Of a stretch of DNA of 64,000 nt, positions 35,333 to 44,759 are shown piece by piece. Below the pieces are notes generated by a model that searched no databases, was not told the DNA's origin, and was given only the letters and a program-made list of their open reading frames with translations. The position numbers and the translations under genes were made by a program. Source of the DNA: Rhodomicrobium sp. (GTDB taxonomy: Bacteria; Pseudomonadota; Alphaproteobacteria; Rhizobiales; HXMU1428-3); contig BQJK01000001.1 of NCBI GenBank assembly GCA_021604665.1, positions 310,001 through 374,000 of the forward strand. Direction: 5' to 3'. The stretch's first letter is position 1, and every line of letters begins with the position of its first letter.

Positions 35333-36540
35333 GCAGTACAGCAGAACAGATGAGAGCATGGCGCGGCCCTGCTATCCTGACTTTTGGCTTTCGTCCGTTT
35401 TTCTTTGGCGCGGCAGTATGGGCGGTGTTGGCGATGGTGCTTTGGCTAATGATGTTATCCGGCGCTTTAGCAATACCTTCTGCTTTTGACCCAGTGACCT
35501 GGCATGCGCATGAATTCCTGTATGGCTACCTTACCGCTGTAATTGCCGGGTTCTTGTTAACAGCGGTGCCAAACTGGACGGGGCGTCTGCCGATAGTAGG
35601 CTGGGCGCTTGGAGGCCTTTTTGCCTTATGGATTGCAGGTCGCTTCGCAGTAGGTTTCTCAGAGATGTTACCTCCGATATTCGTCGCCATTGCAGATCTG
35701 GCAATGCCAGTCGCCCTGGCATCAGCCATCGCGCGCGAGATCATTGCGGGTAAGAACTGGCGCAACTTAATCGTACTCGGGATGCTGGCGACCTTCACGC
35801 TTGCCAATGGGATGTTTCATTGGGAGGCCGCAAATGGCGATTATGCCCCGCAGGGCTATGGTTTTCGCCTAGGACTCGGATCTGCCGTAATGATGATCGC
35901 AGTGATCGGGGGGCGTATTGTGCCCTCATTCACACGCAATTGGCTGGTTAAACAGGGGCAAGGGCAGTTGCCAACACCGCCGATGCAGTGGTTTGACAAG
36001 GCAGTGCTTCTTATCCTGCTGGCGGCACTATTAATTTGGGTCATTTGGCCCGACAATCAAACAACAGCCATTGCATTATTAACAGCCGGTATCGCTCACA
36101 CTCTGCGTTTGGCCCGGTGGGCAGGGTATCGGACATGCTCCGAGCCGTTGGTTATAGTTTTGCACCTGGCCTATGGGTTTGTTCCATTAGGGGCGCTTGC
36201 CTTGGGTGCCGAGATAGTTTGGCCCGGTGCATTCAGCAGAGTTGCGGCGCAACATCTCTGGATGGCAGGTGCCATTGGCTTGATGACTATGGCCGTCATG
36301 ACCCGTGCAACACTTGGGCATACGGGGCAGGCGCTAAAGGCTGGTGCTGGAACATTGGGCATATATGCGGCCGTAACAGTTGCTGTCCTGGCCCGGTTGG
36401 GTGCAGGTTTTTGGCCTGAGGCGCATGTTTGGCTCAATATGGTTGCAGCTATTGGCTGGATCGCCGGTTTTGGCGGCTTCTCTATGATTTACGGGTCTTT
36501 ACTGCTGCAAATCCCTGCAGATAAGCGACCTGGAAGGTAA
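35329..36540 (+). CDS. nnrS: NnrS family heme-copper membrane protein
   Basis: This 403-residue protein has about 12 membrane spans. NnrS binds heme and copper and protects cells from nitrosative stress during nitrate or nitrite respiration. Family segments visible are GFRPFFFGAAVWA, WHAHEFLYGYLTAVIAGFLLTA with its His pair, PNWTGR, GRIVPSFTRNWL and MTRATLGHTG near the end. It is coupled to the small gene upstream, and nnrU follows 10 bp downstream. Confidence 0.92.
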   Translation: MSSTAEQMRAWRGPAILTFGFRPFFFGAAVWAVLAMVLWLMMLSGALAIPSAFDPVTWHAHEFLYGYLTAVIAGFLLTAVPNWTGRLPIVGWALGGLFALWIAGRFAVGFSEMLPPIFVAIADLAMPVALASAIAREIIAGKNWRNLIVLGMLATFTLANGMFHWEAANGDYAPQGYGFRLGLGSAVMMIAVIGGRIVPSFTRNWLVKQGQGQLPTPPMQWFDKAVLLILLAALLIWVIWPDNQTTAIALLTAGIAHTLRLARWAGYRTCSEPLVIVLHLAYGFVPLGALALGAEIVWPGAFSRVAAQHLWMAGAIGLMTMAVMTRATLGHTGQALKAGAGTLGIYAAVTVAVLARLGAGFWPEAHVWLNMVAAIGWIAGFGGFSMIYGSLLLQIPADKRPGR

Positions 36541-36550
36541 GGGGCGCCTA

Positions 36551-37219
36551 ATGAACTGGTTGGAATTTGCCTTGGCTTGGGCGGTCTTTTTCATAACCCA
36601 TTCACTGCCACTTCGCCCATCTGTGCGTCCCTGGTTTCAGGCACGGCTTGGGCGGCGTGGGTTCACTGTTGCTTATTCGCTATTGTCGTTGGGGGCATTG
36701 ATCTGGCTGATTAGAGCAGCTGGGCGTGCACCCTTTATACCGCTATGGGATTGGGCACCCTGGCAGGGTCATCTAACCTTAGCCCTCATGCTACTCGCCT
36801 TTTTGATCATGGCTCTTGCAATCGGGCGCCCAAATCCATTTTCGTTTGGGGGGGCACGCAATGATGCTTTTAAACCAGAGCGTGCCGGTATTATTCGGTT
36901 CACCCGCCACCCGCTGCTTATGGCATTATCGCTATGGGCTACGGCTCATGTAATTCCCAACGGGGATTTGGCGCATGTTCTTTTGTTTGGTGTTTTTGCG
37001 GGCTTTGCTTTGAGTGGCCAGCATCTGGTTGATCGGCGGCGACAGCGCGAAATGGGCGCTGATTGGCAACGCTTATGGGCAAAAGTGACTAACCGCGCCA
37101 TCAACGCCTTACCCCTGTCATGGAGTGCCGCATTTCTACGCCTTGCTATAGGGGGTGCTCTTTATGCAGGGGTCATTTGGGTGCACCCGTGGCTATTTGG
37201 GGTCAATCCGCTCGGCTGA
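36551..37219 (+). CDS. nnrU: NnrU family membrane protein
   Basis: This 222-residue protein has about five membrane spans and belongs to the NnrU family, which accompanies denitrification genes and resembles isoprenylcysteine methyltransferase-like membrane proteins. Characteristic segments are the N-terminal ITHSLPLRPSVRPWF, the GRPNPFSFGG motif and GIIRFTRHPLLMALSLWA with its conserved Arg-His-Pro. It ends the nnrS operon. The precise function of the family is not known. Confidence 0.88.
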   Translation: MNWLEFALAWAVFFITHSLPLRPSVRPWFQARLGRRGFTVAYSLLSLGALIWLIRAAGRAPFIPLWDWAPWQGHLTLALMLLAFLIMALAIGRPNPFSFGGARNDAFKPERAGIIRFTRHPLLMALSLWATAHVIPNGDLAHVLLFGVFAGFALSGQHLVDRRRQREMGADWQRLWAKVTNRAINALPLSWSAAFLRLAIGGALYAGVIWVHPWLFGVNPLG

Positions 37220-37316
37220 CAGCTTAGTTAGTCGCACGCTCTATTCACCTGTTAGCTGTCATCAGTAGCTCTAAAAAGAGTTGGCGTCGCAACCGTGTCC
37301 TGTCAAGGCAGTTTCC

Positions 37317-38012
37317 TCATGTCGTATAGTCGTCGATCAATGGGTTCGGTTTTGCATAACGTGTCAGATCATTGAGATTGACAATCTCGATATGGTTGCC
37401 CGTGACCCTGACACCGTAAGGTTCTAGCCCCTTAAAGGCACGGCTCAGATTTTCAGATGTCATGCCAAGAAAAGAGGCCAATCTTCTTTTCTCCATAGTC
37501 AGATCGAATTCCAAATTTCCCGTGCGTTCCTGTTGACGTAAGAGATAGTTTGCAAGCCGCTCAAGTGAGGTGCGCAACTTGAGGTCTTTGGCATTTTTCA
37601 CGATTGACCGATAACACTGTGCAAGTTCAGAGACAATTGCCTGAGCAAAAGCACTATCCGTCGCGAAGATAGCTCTCACATCTTGGGAAGGAATAAGCGC
37701 TATACGGCTCTTTTCAAGTGTTCTAGCTGACATGAGATATGGTAAATTTCGAACACTTGCAGCGAGAATGAAGGTCGATATAGGGCGCACCGTCGCCATG
37801 CTTGTCTCTCGTCCATTCCACGCTGAAAACAAATCGACAGACCCCGATAAAACCACATGTAAAAAGTCTGGTGGTTCATTTTCCTGGATCAAATCAATAC
37901 GCGGTGGAAAATTCTGAACATAAGACGCGCGCATAAGAGCCTGGAAATTCTTATCATCCATCTCGGCGAATAAATCGATATCTCGAATCTCTTGTCTGTA
38001 AGATTCATGCAT
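37317..38012 (-). CDS. narR: Crp/Fnr-family regulator without Fe-S cysteines (NarR-like)
   Basis: This 231-residue regulator has an N-terminal cyclic-nucleotide-like beta domain (~15-120, HVVLSGSVDLFSAW) and a C-terminal helix-turn-helix with the recognition segment RRLASFLGMTSENLSRAFK. Only one Cys is present (LAQCYRS), so it lacks the FNR [4Fe-4S] cluster. It is divergent from narK with an FNR-type box between. This matches NarR of Paracoccus, which activates narKGHJI in response to nitrate or nitrite. An NNR/DNR-type NO sensor is the main alternative. Confidence 0.78.
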   Translation of the reverse strand: MHESYRQEIRDIDLFAEMDDKNFQALMRASYVQNFPPRIDLIQENEPPDFLHVVLSGSVDLFSAWNGRETSMATVRPISTFILAASVRNLPYLMSARTLEKSRIALIPSQDVRAIFATDSAFAQAIVSELAQCYRSIVKNAKDLKLRTSLERLANYLLRQQERTGNLEFDLTMEKRRLASFLGMTSENLSRAFKGLEPYGVRVTGNHIEIVNLNDLTRYAKPNPLIDDYTT

Positions 38013-38175
38013 GTCCGCAATGGTCTCCGATTTATAGAATTTAATTTATCTTTTCGGCTCACATAATAAATGTCAAGCAACTGACTGACCCTTGCAGAAT
38101 ATCTTTTGATAGGGCGTAGTTTTACAATTGATAAAAATGTGAAAATCATTTTTTTCGTCTGATAAATAGAAATTA

Positions 38176-38189
38176 TTGATACAGATCAA
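38176..38189. promoter_or_regulatory. FNR/NarR box in the narR-narK promoter
   Basis: TTGAT-ACAG-ATCAA is a perfect FNR-type palindrome. Its centre is about 90 bp before the narK start. If placed at -41.5, transcription would start near 38224. It should bind Fnr, NarR or both. Confidence 0.85.
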
Positions 38190-38226
38190 GCATCCCGCGT
38201 TCAAAGTCTTCCACCTAATATATACA

Positions 38227-38241
38227 ATACCAAACAGGTAT
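38227..38241. promoter_or_regulatory. ATACC/GGTAT inverted motif in the narK leader
   Basis: ATACC-AAACA-GGTAT lies 31 bp before the narK start codon. The half-sites equal those of the palindrome in front of nsrR, though in opposite spacing. It may be a weak Rrf2 site linking nar expression to NO. Confidence 0.35.
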
Positions 38242-38272
38242 CTCACATATATGTTATTCTGGAGGATACACC

Positions 38273-41035
38273 GTGGACAGTGCCGGAGCCGTTAGCAGAG
38301 CCGATCAAAACAGGGCCCTCGGGCTAAGCACCATTTCGTTCACAGCCTGTTTTGCAGTTTGGACGATTTTTTCCATTATTGGCGTCGGTATTAAAGCAGA
38401 GCTCGGTCTCACTGAGGCGCAGTTTGGCCTCTTGGTTGCCACGCCCATTCTGACAGGTTCAATCACGCGTCTGTTTCTTGGTGTCTGGACCGAGAAATAC
38501 GGCGGTCGGCTGGTGTTCACCGCACAAATGCTTTTGACCGCGATGGCAACATGGGCGCTGACTTTTGCTTCAACATATGAAATGTACTTAATCGCAGCGC
38601 TGGGCATTGGCCTTGCTGGCGGTTCTTTTATTATCGGCGTCGCCTATGTTTCCCGTTTCTATGATGCTGGCCATCAGGGCACAGCTCTGGGCATATTTGG
38701 TGCCGGCAACGTCGGCGCGGCCGTGACCAAATTTGTCGCCCCCTTTGTCATGGTCGCTTATGGTTGGCAGGGAGTTGCCCATCTCTGGGCAGTTGGTCTT
38801 GCGGTTATGGCGCTCCTGTTCTTTTTGTTCGCAAAGGATGATCCGGAACTGATTGCGCGCCGCAAGTCGGGCGTCACAGCGCCAAGCCTGGCGGAGCAGT
38901 TCGCCCCCCTTCGTAATCTGCAAGTCTGGCGTTTCTCACTTTATTACTTCTTTGTTTTCGGTGCCTTCGTCGCGTTAGCACTGTGGATGCCCCATTACCT
39001 GATAGATGTGTATGCCCTTGATGTGCGCACTGCGGGCATGTCTGCAGCGGCATTTTCACTATCTGCATCTCTGTTTCGGGCCTATGGCGGCCATCTGTCT
39101 GATTTGGTCGGTGCCCGTAAGGTGATGTATTGGACCTTTGGTTTCAGTCTGCTCCTATTGTTCATGTTGTCTTACCCGGAAACCCAATATGTCATCCAAG
39201 GTAAGAACGGACCAATTTCCTTCATAACGCGGATGGATGTGGTGCCCTTTGTCATCACTCTGTTTGTCCTTGGTTTTTTCATGAGCCTCGGCAAGGCGGC
39301 GGTTTTCAAACACATCCCTGTCTATTATCCGCACCATGTCGGTGCAGTTGGCGGGCTTGTGGGCATGATCGGTGGCTTGGGCGGTTTTATTCTCCCCATC
39401 TGCTTTGGGTCTTTGTTGGATTTGACGGGCATCTACACAAGCTGTTTCGCGCTCTTATTTGTGGTCGTGGCGATTTCACTGGCCTGGATGCATCTGTCGG
39501 TACGAGGAATGGAACGCGCAGCACATGGACCTGTACTGGATGAACTTCCAGAACTCCCTGAGATGAAAGAGATCCACATTCCTGAGAGGACAACCATGCC
39601 GCGCACGCTAACAGAATGGAAGCCCGAAGAAACATCTTTCTGGGAAGAAAAAGGACGCGCTGTTGCGCGGCGCAATCTCTGGATTTCCATACCGGCACTC
39701 CTCCTGGCCTTTTCAGTTTGGATGGTCTGGTCAATGGTCGTCGCGCGTCTTCCCGCAATTGGTTTTAACTTCACCTCATCGCAATTGTTCTGGCTGGCGG
39801 CCTTGCCTGGGCTTTCCGGTGCGACCCTGCGCATCTTTTACAGCTTTATGGTCCCGATATTTGGCGGCAGGCTATGGACCACACTTTCAACAGCTTCACT
39901 ACTATTTCCAGCGATTGGCATCGGCTACGCGGTGCAAAATCCCGAAACACCATATCTGATATTCCTCACCCTCGCACTTCTCTGCGGTCTCGGCGGTGGT
40001 AACTTTGCCTCTTCTATGGCCAACATCGCCTACTTCTACCCAAAGGCGGAAAAGGGTAATGCACTTGCTCTCAATGCCGGCCTGGGAAATCTCGGTGTTT
40101 CGGTCATGCAATTCCTGGTGCCCATTGTCATCACAGCAGGGGTATTCGGAGCGATGGGTGGCGCACCGGTCACGCTTGATGACGGCAGCCAGCTTTGGAT
40201 GCAGAACGCAGGTTTCGTCTGGGTCCCCTTCATCATCCTCTCAACTGTAACAGCATGGCTTGGCATGAATGACATCGCGGATGCCAAAGCAAGTTTCAGC
40301 GATCAGGCGATCATCTTCAGTCGGTTCCATAACTGGATAATGTGCGTGCTCTATACCGGCACCTTCGGTAGTTTTATCGGCTACTCCGCAGGCTTCCCAT
40401 TGCTAACACGCCTGATGTTCCCTGATGTAAATGCGCTGCAATATATGTTTCTTGGCCCACTTGTCGGTGCATTAAGCCGCGCAGGCACAGGCTGGATCAG
40501 CGACCGTTTCGGCGGCGGGCGGGTCACATTCTGGACCTTCCTGGGCATGATCGTTGCTGTCTATGGCGTTATCTTCTTCCTGCCATCAGTCGGGCAGGGC
40601 GGCAGCTTCATGGGCTTCTTTGCCTGCTTCATGGCTCTGTTCCTACTAACAGGTATTGGTAATGCATCCACGTTCCAGATGATCCCTGCAATCATGGCTC
40701 ATCAGGTTCCCATACTTATGCCTGAGCTAAAGGGTGTAGACTGTCGCAAGCAAATTGAGCGCGAAAGCGCAGCGATCATCGCCTTCACCAGCGCTATCGC
40801 AGCTTACGGCGCGTTCTTCATACCAAAAGCCTACGGCACATCAATCGCCATGACTGGTTCGCCAATCAGTGCGCTTTGGGGCTTCCTGATTTTCTATACA
40901 ATTTGCCTCTTCCTTACATGGTTTTACTACACCCGTCCTGCCGGGCTCTTGCATGATATCGAACGTGGTCGCGGCGGTCCTGTCGTTGAAAACACGCTTA
41001 ATAAGAAAGGGACCTCACATGAGCCATCTGCTTGA
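38273..41035 (+). CDS. narK: NarK1-NarK2 fused nitrate/nitrite transporter
   Basis: This 920-residue protein of about 24 membrane spans is made of two complete MFS transporters in tandem, joined by a polar linker at ~415-455. The first half (NarK1, nitrate/proton symport type) has LTEAQFGLLVATPILTGSITR and GGSFIIGVAYVSRFY. The second half (NarK2, nitrate/nitrite antiport type) has GLSGATLRIFYSFMVPIFGGR and GLGGGNFASSMANIAYFYP. Such fusions are known in Paracoccus and related bacteria. GTG start with a perfect GGAGG SD 7 bases upstream. It overlaps narG by 17 bp. Confidence 0.95.
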   Translation: MDSAGAVSRADQNRALGLSTISFTACFAVWTIFSIIGVGIKAELGLTEAQFGLLVATPILTGSITRLFLGVWTEKYGGRLVFTAQMLLTAMATWALTFASTYEMYLIAALGIGLAGGSFIIGVAYVSRFYDAGHQGTALGIFGAGNVGAAVTKFVAPFVMVAYGWQGVAHLWAVGLAVMALLFFLFAKDDPELIARRKSGVTAPSLAEQFAPLRNLQVWRFSLYYFFVFGAFVALALWMPHYLIDVYALDVRTAGMSAAAFSLSASLFRAYGGHLSDLVGARKVMYWTFGFSLLLLFMLSYPETQYVIQGKNGPISFITRMDVVPFVITLFVLGFFMSLGKAAVFKHIPVYYPHHVGAVGGLVGMIGGLGGFILPICFGSLLDLTGIYTSCFALLFVVVAISLAWMHLSVRGMERAAHGPVLDELPELPEMKEIHIPERTTMPRTLTEWKPEETSFWEEKGRAVARRNLWISIPALLLAFSVWMVWSMVVARLPAIGFNFTSSQLFWLAALPGLSGATLRIFYSFMVPIFGGRLWTTLSTASLLFPAIGIGYAVQNPETPYLIFLTLALLCGLGGGNFASSMANIAYFYPKAEKGNALALNAGLGNLGVSVMQFLVPIVITAGVFGAMGGAPVTLDDGSQLWMQNAGFVWVPFIILSTVTAWLGMNDIADAKASFSDQAIIFSRFHNWIMCVLYTGTFGSFIGYSAGFPLLTRLMFPDVNALQYMFLGPLVGALSRAGTGWISDRFGGGRVTFWTFLGMIVAVYGVIFFLPSVGQGGSFMGFFACFMALFLLTGIGNASTFQMIPAIMAHQVPILMPELKGVDCRKQIERESAAIIAFTSAIAAYGAFFIPKAYGTSIAMTGSPISALWGFLIFYTICLFLTWFYYTRPAGLLHDIERGRGGPVVENTLNKKGTSHEPSA

Positions 41036-44000
41036 TAGATTGAACTTTCTCCAGTCAAAACAACTGGAGCAGTTCTCAAATGGCCACGGCCAAGTCACTC
41101 GTGAAAACCGCGATTGGGAAGACACCTACCGCAACCGCTGGCGGCATGACAAAATTGTCCGCTCGACACATGGTGTGAACTGCACCGGGTCATGTAGTTG
41201 GAAAATCTATGTCAAATCCGGCATCGTAACCTGGGAAACACAACAGACCGATTACCCACGCACCCGCCCCGACCTACCAAATCATGAACCACGTGGCTGC
41301 GCTAGAGGGGCGAGTTATAGCTGGTATCTCTATTCTGCAAACAGAGTGAAAAACCCGCTTGTTCGTGGCCGCTTGATGAAAGTCTGGCGCAAGTTGCGCG
41401 AGACCATGGACCCAATTGAAGCATGGACCAAACTGCAATCCGATAAGATCCTGCGAGCATCCTATGTGGAGACGCGCGGCAAAGGTGGCTTTGTCCGTGC
41501 CACATGGGATGAGGCAACCGAGATTACGGCTGCCGCCAATGCCTATACCGCAAAAACCTACGGCCCTGACCGGGTCTTTGGCTTCTCCCCCATTCCTGCA
41601 ATGTCGATGGTCAGCTACGCCGCTGGCTCGCGATATCTGAGCCTGATGGGCGGGGTCTGCATGTCGTTCTATGACTGGTATTGCGACTTGCCGCCAGCCT
41701 CCCCCATGACCTGGGGCGAACAAACCGATGTGCCTGAAAGCGCTGACTGGTACAACGCAGGCTACTTAATACTGTGGGGGTCAAACGTGCCGCAAACGCG
41801 GACACCGGATGCCCACTTCTATACAGAAGCGCGTTACAAGGGTACCAAATCTGCCGTTATTTGCCCTGATTATTCCGAGGCAGCAAAATTTGGTGATGTT
41901 TGGTTGAATGCCAAACAAGGCACTGATGCAGCGCTGGCCATGGCGTTTGGCCATGTGATCCTGCGTGAGTTCCACCTCGACAACCAGACTGATTATTTCG
42001 AGGATTATACCCGCAAATATTCCGACTTCCCGATGCTCGTAAAGCTCGAGCAGCAAAACGGCAAGCTTGTGCCGGGCCGCTTCCTGCGCGCTGATGATAT
42101 AGATGACAAGCTGGGTGAAGATAACAATCCAGAATGGAAGACCGTCGCCTATGATGAGATATCTAAAGGGCTCGTCGCACCAAACGGTTCTGTAGGCTAT
42201 CGCTGGGGTGAAGATGGCGAATGGAACCTTGAGGAAAAGGCAAAAGAAGCTGAAACAAAACTCAAGATGAGCTTCATTCTTGAAGAGGATTATGACACTG
42301 TTGCAGCAGTGGATTTCCCCTATTTCGGAGGAGAAGCTTTCGGTCAGTTTAAAACCGATGCAATCCATCCCGATGTTCTGACCCGCAACATCCCCATCAA
42401 GAAAATCAATACCGCAGAAGGCGAAATACTTGTCGCGACTGTCTTTGATTTATTATGCGCCAATTACGGGCTTGATCGTGGCTTGGGGGGTGAGTGGGTA
42501 ACAACCGATTACGCCAATGATATGCCAGGCACACCAGCCTGGGCTGAAAAAATCACCGGTGTACCCTCAGATAAAATTATCCATGTTGCGCGTGAATTTG
42601 CCGACAATGCGGAGAAAACTAACGGCAAGTCTATGGTCATCATCGGGGCCGCAATGAACCACTGGTACCATATGGATATGAATTATCGTGGTGTCATCAA
42701 CATGCTGGTGATGTGTGGCTGTGTCGGGCAATCCGGTGGGGGCTGGGCGCATTATGTGGGGCAAGAGAAACTGCGCCCGCAGACCGGATGGCAACCGCTG
42801 GCCTTTGCGCTGGATTGGACCCGTCCACCCCGTCACATGAATTCAACCTCTGCATGGTATGCCCACACCGATCAATGGCGCTATGAGACGTTGAAGGCGG
42901 ATGAAATTCTATCCCCAACTGCGCCTGAGGGTGATTGGGACATCAGCATGATCGACTATAACATTCGTGCTGAACGCATGGGCTGGTTGCCGTCAGCACC
43001 GCAGCTGAAAACCAATCCGTTAGATGTTGCCAAAGAAGCAAAAGCGGCTGGCAAAGAGATCCCGGCATATGTCGCAGAAAATCTGAAAACAGGTAATTTG
43101 GAAATGTCCTGCGAGGATCCGGATAATCCTGCCAACTGGCCGCGCAATCTATTTGTTTGGCGCTCCAACCTACTCGGGTCATCTGGCAAAGGCCACGAAT
43201 ATTTCTTAAAGCATCTTCTCGGCACCGACAATGGTGTGATGGGCAAAGACCTTGGTGAAGAAGGCGGGCAACTGCCGAAGGAGGCCAAGTGGCACGATGA
43301 GGCACCGCGCGGCAAACTCGACCTACTGGTGACCATAGATTTCCGGATGAGCACGACTTGTGTTTATTCTGACATCGTTCTGCCAACCGCCAGTTGGTAT
43401 GAAAAGGACGACATGAACACGTCGGACATGCACCCCTTCATCCACCCGCTGCAGGCGGCGGTTGATCCGGCATATGAGTCCAAATCAGATTGGGAAATAT
43501 TCAAGGCCATCGCCAAGAAGTTTCAAGAAATCACTCCGGGTTATCTAGGTGTCGAGACTGATATTGTTGCTCTGCCCATATTGCACGACACCCCAGCAGA
43601 AATTGCTCAGGATCAGGTGAAAGACTGGAAAAAAGGTGAATGTGATCTAATCCCAGGTAAGACTGCGCCTGCTTATGTAGCCGTCGAGAGAGACTACACA
43701 GCGATCTATGAGAGGTACAAATCGCTTGGCCCAGTGCTGGATAAGCTTGGGAATGGCGGCAAAGGGATTAGCTGGGAAACCCAGGAAGAGATAGACAATC
43801 TATCAGCCCTGAACGGTGTGCAACTGGACGGCCCGGCAGCAGGGCGGCCCAAGATCGAGACAGCAATAGACGCTTGTGAAGTCATTCTGATGCTGGCACC
43901 CGAGACCAACGGTAATGTCGCTGTGAAAGCCTGGCACGCGCTGGAGACTGCCACAGGACAGAAACACGCCCACCTGGCAGAAGGCGAGCATGGCAATAAA

Positions 44001-44759
44001 ATTCGCTTCCAGGACATAGCAGCACAACCGCGTAAAATCATTTCTAGCCCCACATGGTCAGGGATTGAAAGCGAGAAGGTGAGCTATAACGCCGGTTACA
44101 CCAACGTGCATGAGCTGATCCCATGGCGGACCCTGACAGGGCGACAACAGATCTATCAGGACCATCTTTGGATGCGCGCCTTTGGTGAAGGCTTTATGTC
44201 CTACCGCCCACCGGTCGATCTCAAAACGATTACCAACGATGTGCAGGATGAAGGCGATACCCTTGTACTCAACTTCATCACGCCGCACCAGAAATGGGGC
44301 ATTCATTCCACTTATACCGACAACTTGCTGATGTTGACTTTGAATAGAGGCGGGCCAGTGGTCTGGATATCCGAGGTGGACGCAAAGTCAGCCGGTATCG
44401 TCGATAATGACTGGATTGAAGTCTACAACATTAACGGTGCCCTCACGGCGCGGGCGGTCGTATCCCAGCGGATCAAAGAGGGATCAACCTTCATGTATCA
44501 CGCTCAGGAGAAAATTGTGAACACGCCAGGCTCTGAAAAAACAGGCCACCGCGGGGGGATCCACAATTCAGTCACCCGCACAGTTCTGAAACCCACACAT
44601 ATGATTGGCGGTTATGCCCAGCAATCCTACGGCTTCAACTATTACGGCACAGTGGGATCAAACAGGGATGAATTCGTTGTCATACGCAAAATGAAGAACG
44701 TCGACTGGCTTGATAAGGAAGTCAATCAGAGGGCACCTGCACAGGAGGCAGTAGAATGA
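41019..44759 (+). CDS. narG: Respiratory nitrate reductase alpha subunit
   Basis: This 1,246-residue molybdenum enzyme reduces nitrate to nitrite at the cytoplasmic face of the membrane. The N-terminal FS0 cluster motif STHGVNCTGSCSW (one His and Cys ligands) is present, and the Mo-ligand Asp lies in CPDYSEAAKFGD. Other NarG blocks are LWGSNVPQTRTPDAHF and the late HPDVL, MNHWYHMDM and GGYAQQSYGFNYYG segments. ATG 41019 starts MSHLLDRL, as usual in the family. Its TGA overlaps narH (ATGA). Confidence 0.97.
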   Translation: MSHLLDRLNFLQSKQLEQFSNGHGQVTRENRDWEDTYRNRWRHDKIVRSTHGVNCTGSCSWKIYVKSGIVTWETQQTDYPRTRPDLPNHEPRGCARGASYSWYLYSANRVKNPLVRGRLMKVWRKLRETMDPIEAWTKLQSDKILRASYVETRGKGGFVRATWDEATEITAAANAYTAKTYGPDRVFGFSPIPAMSMVSYAAGSRYLSLMGGVCMSFYDWYCDLPPASPMTWGEQTDVPESADWYNAGYLILWGSNVPQTRTPDAHFYTEARYKGTKSAVICPDYSEAAKFGDVWLNAKQGTDAALAMAFGHVILREFHLDNQTDYFEDYTRKYSDFPMLVKLEQQNGKLVPGRFLRADDIDDKLGEDNNPEWKTVAYDEISKGLVAPNGSVGYRWGEDGEWNLEEKAKEAETKLKMSFILEEDYDTVAAVDFPYFGGEAFGQFKTDAIHPDVLTRNIPIKKINTAEGEILVATVFDLLCANYGLDRGLGGEWVTTDYANDMPGTPAWAEKITGVPSDKIIHVAREFADNAEKTNGKSMVIIGAAMNHWYHMDMNYRGVINMLVMCGCVGQSGGGWAHYVGQEKLRPQTGWQPLAFALDWTRPPRHMNSTSAWYAHTDQWRYETLKADEILSPTAPEGDWDISMIDYNIRAERMGWLPSAPQLKTNPLDVAKEAKAAGKEIPAYVAENLKTGNLEMSCEDPDNPANWPRNLFVWRSNLLGSSGKGHEYFLKHLLGTDNGVMGKDLGEEGGQLPKEAKWHDEAPRGKLDLLVTIDFRMSTTCVYSDIVLPTASWYEKDDMNTSDMHPFIHPLQAAVDPAYESKSDWEIFKAIAKKFQEITPGYLGVETDIVALPILHDTPAEIAQDQVKDWKKGECDLIPGKTAPAYVAVERDYTAIYERYKSLGPVLDKLGNGGKGISWETQEEIDNLSALNGVQLDGPAAGRPKIETAIDACEVILMLAPETNGNVAVKAWHALETATGQKHAHLAEGEHGNKIRFQDIAAQPRKIISSPTWSGIESEKVSYNAGYTNVHELIPWRTLTGRQQIYQDHLWMRAFGEGFMSYRPPVDLKTITNDVQDEGDTLVLNFITPHQKWGIHSTYTDNLLMLTLNRGGPVVWISEVDAKSAGIVDNDWIEVYNINGALTARAVVSQRIKEGSTFMYHAQEKIVNTPGSEKTGHRGGIHNSVTRTVLKPTHMIGGYAQQSYGFNYYGTVGSNRDEFVVIRKMKNVDWLDKEVNQRAPAQEAVE

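Noticed and set aside
41781..42368. 195-codon minus-strand frame inside narG
   Set aside because: Fully antisense to a conserved narG region. It is an expected shadow of biased codon use.
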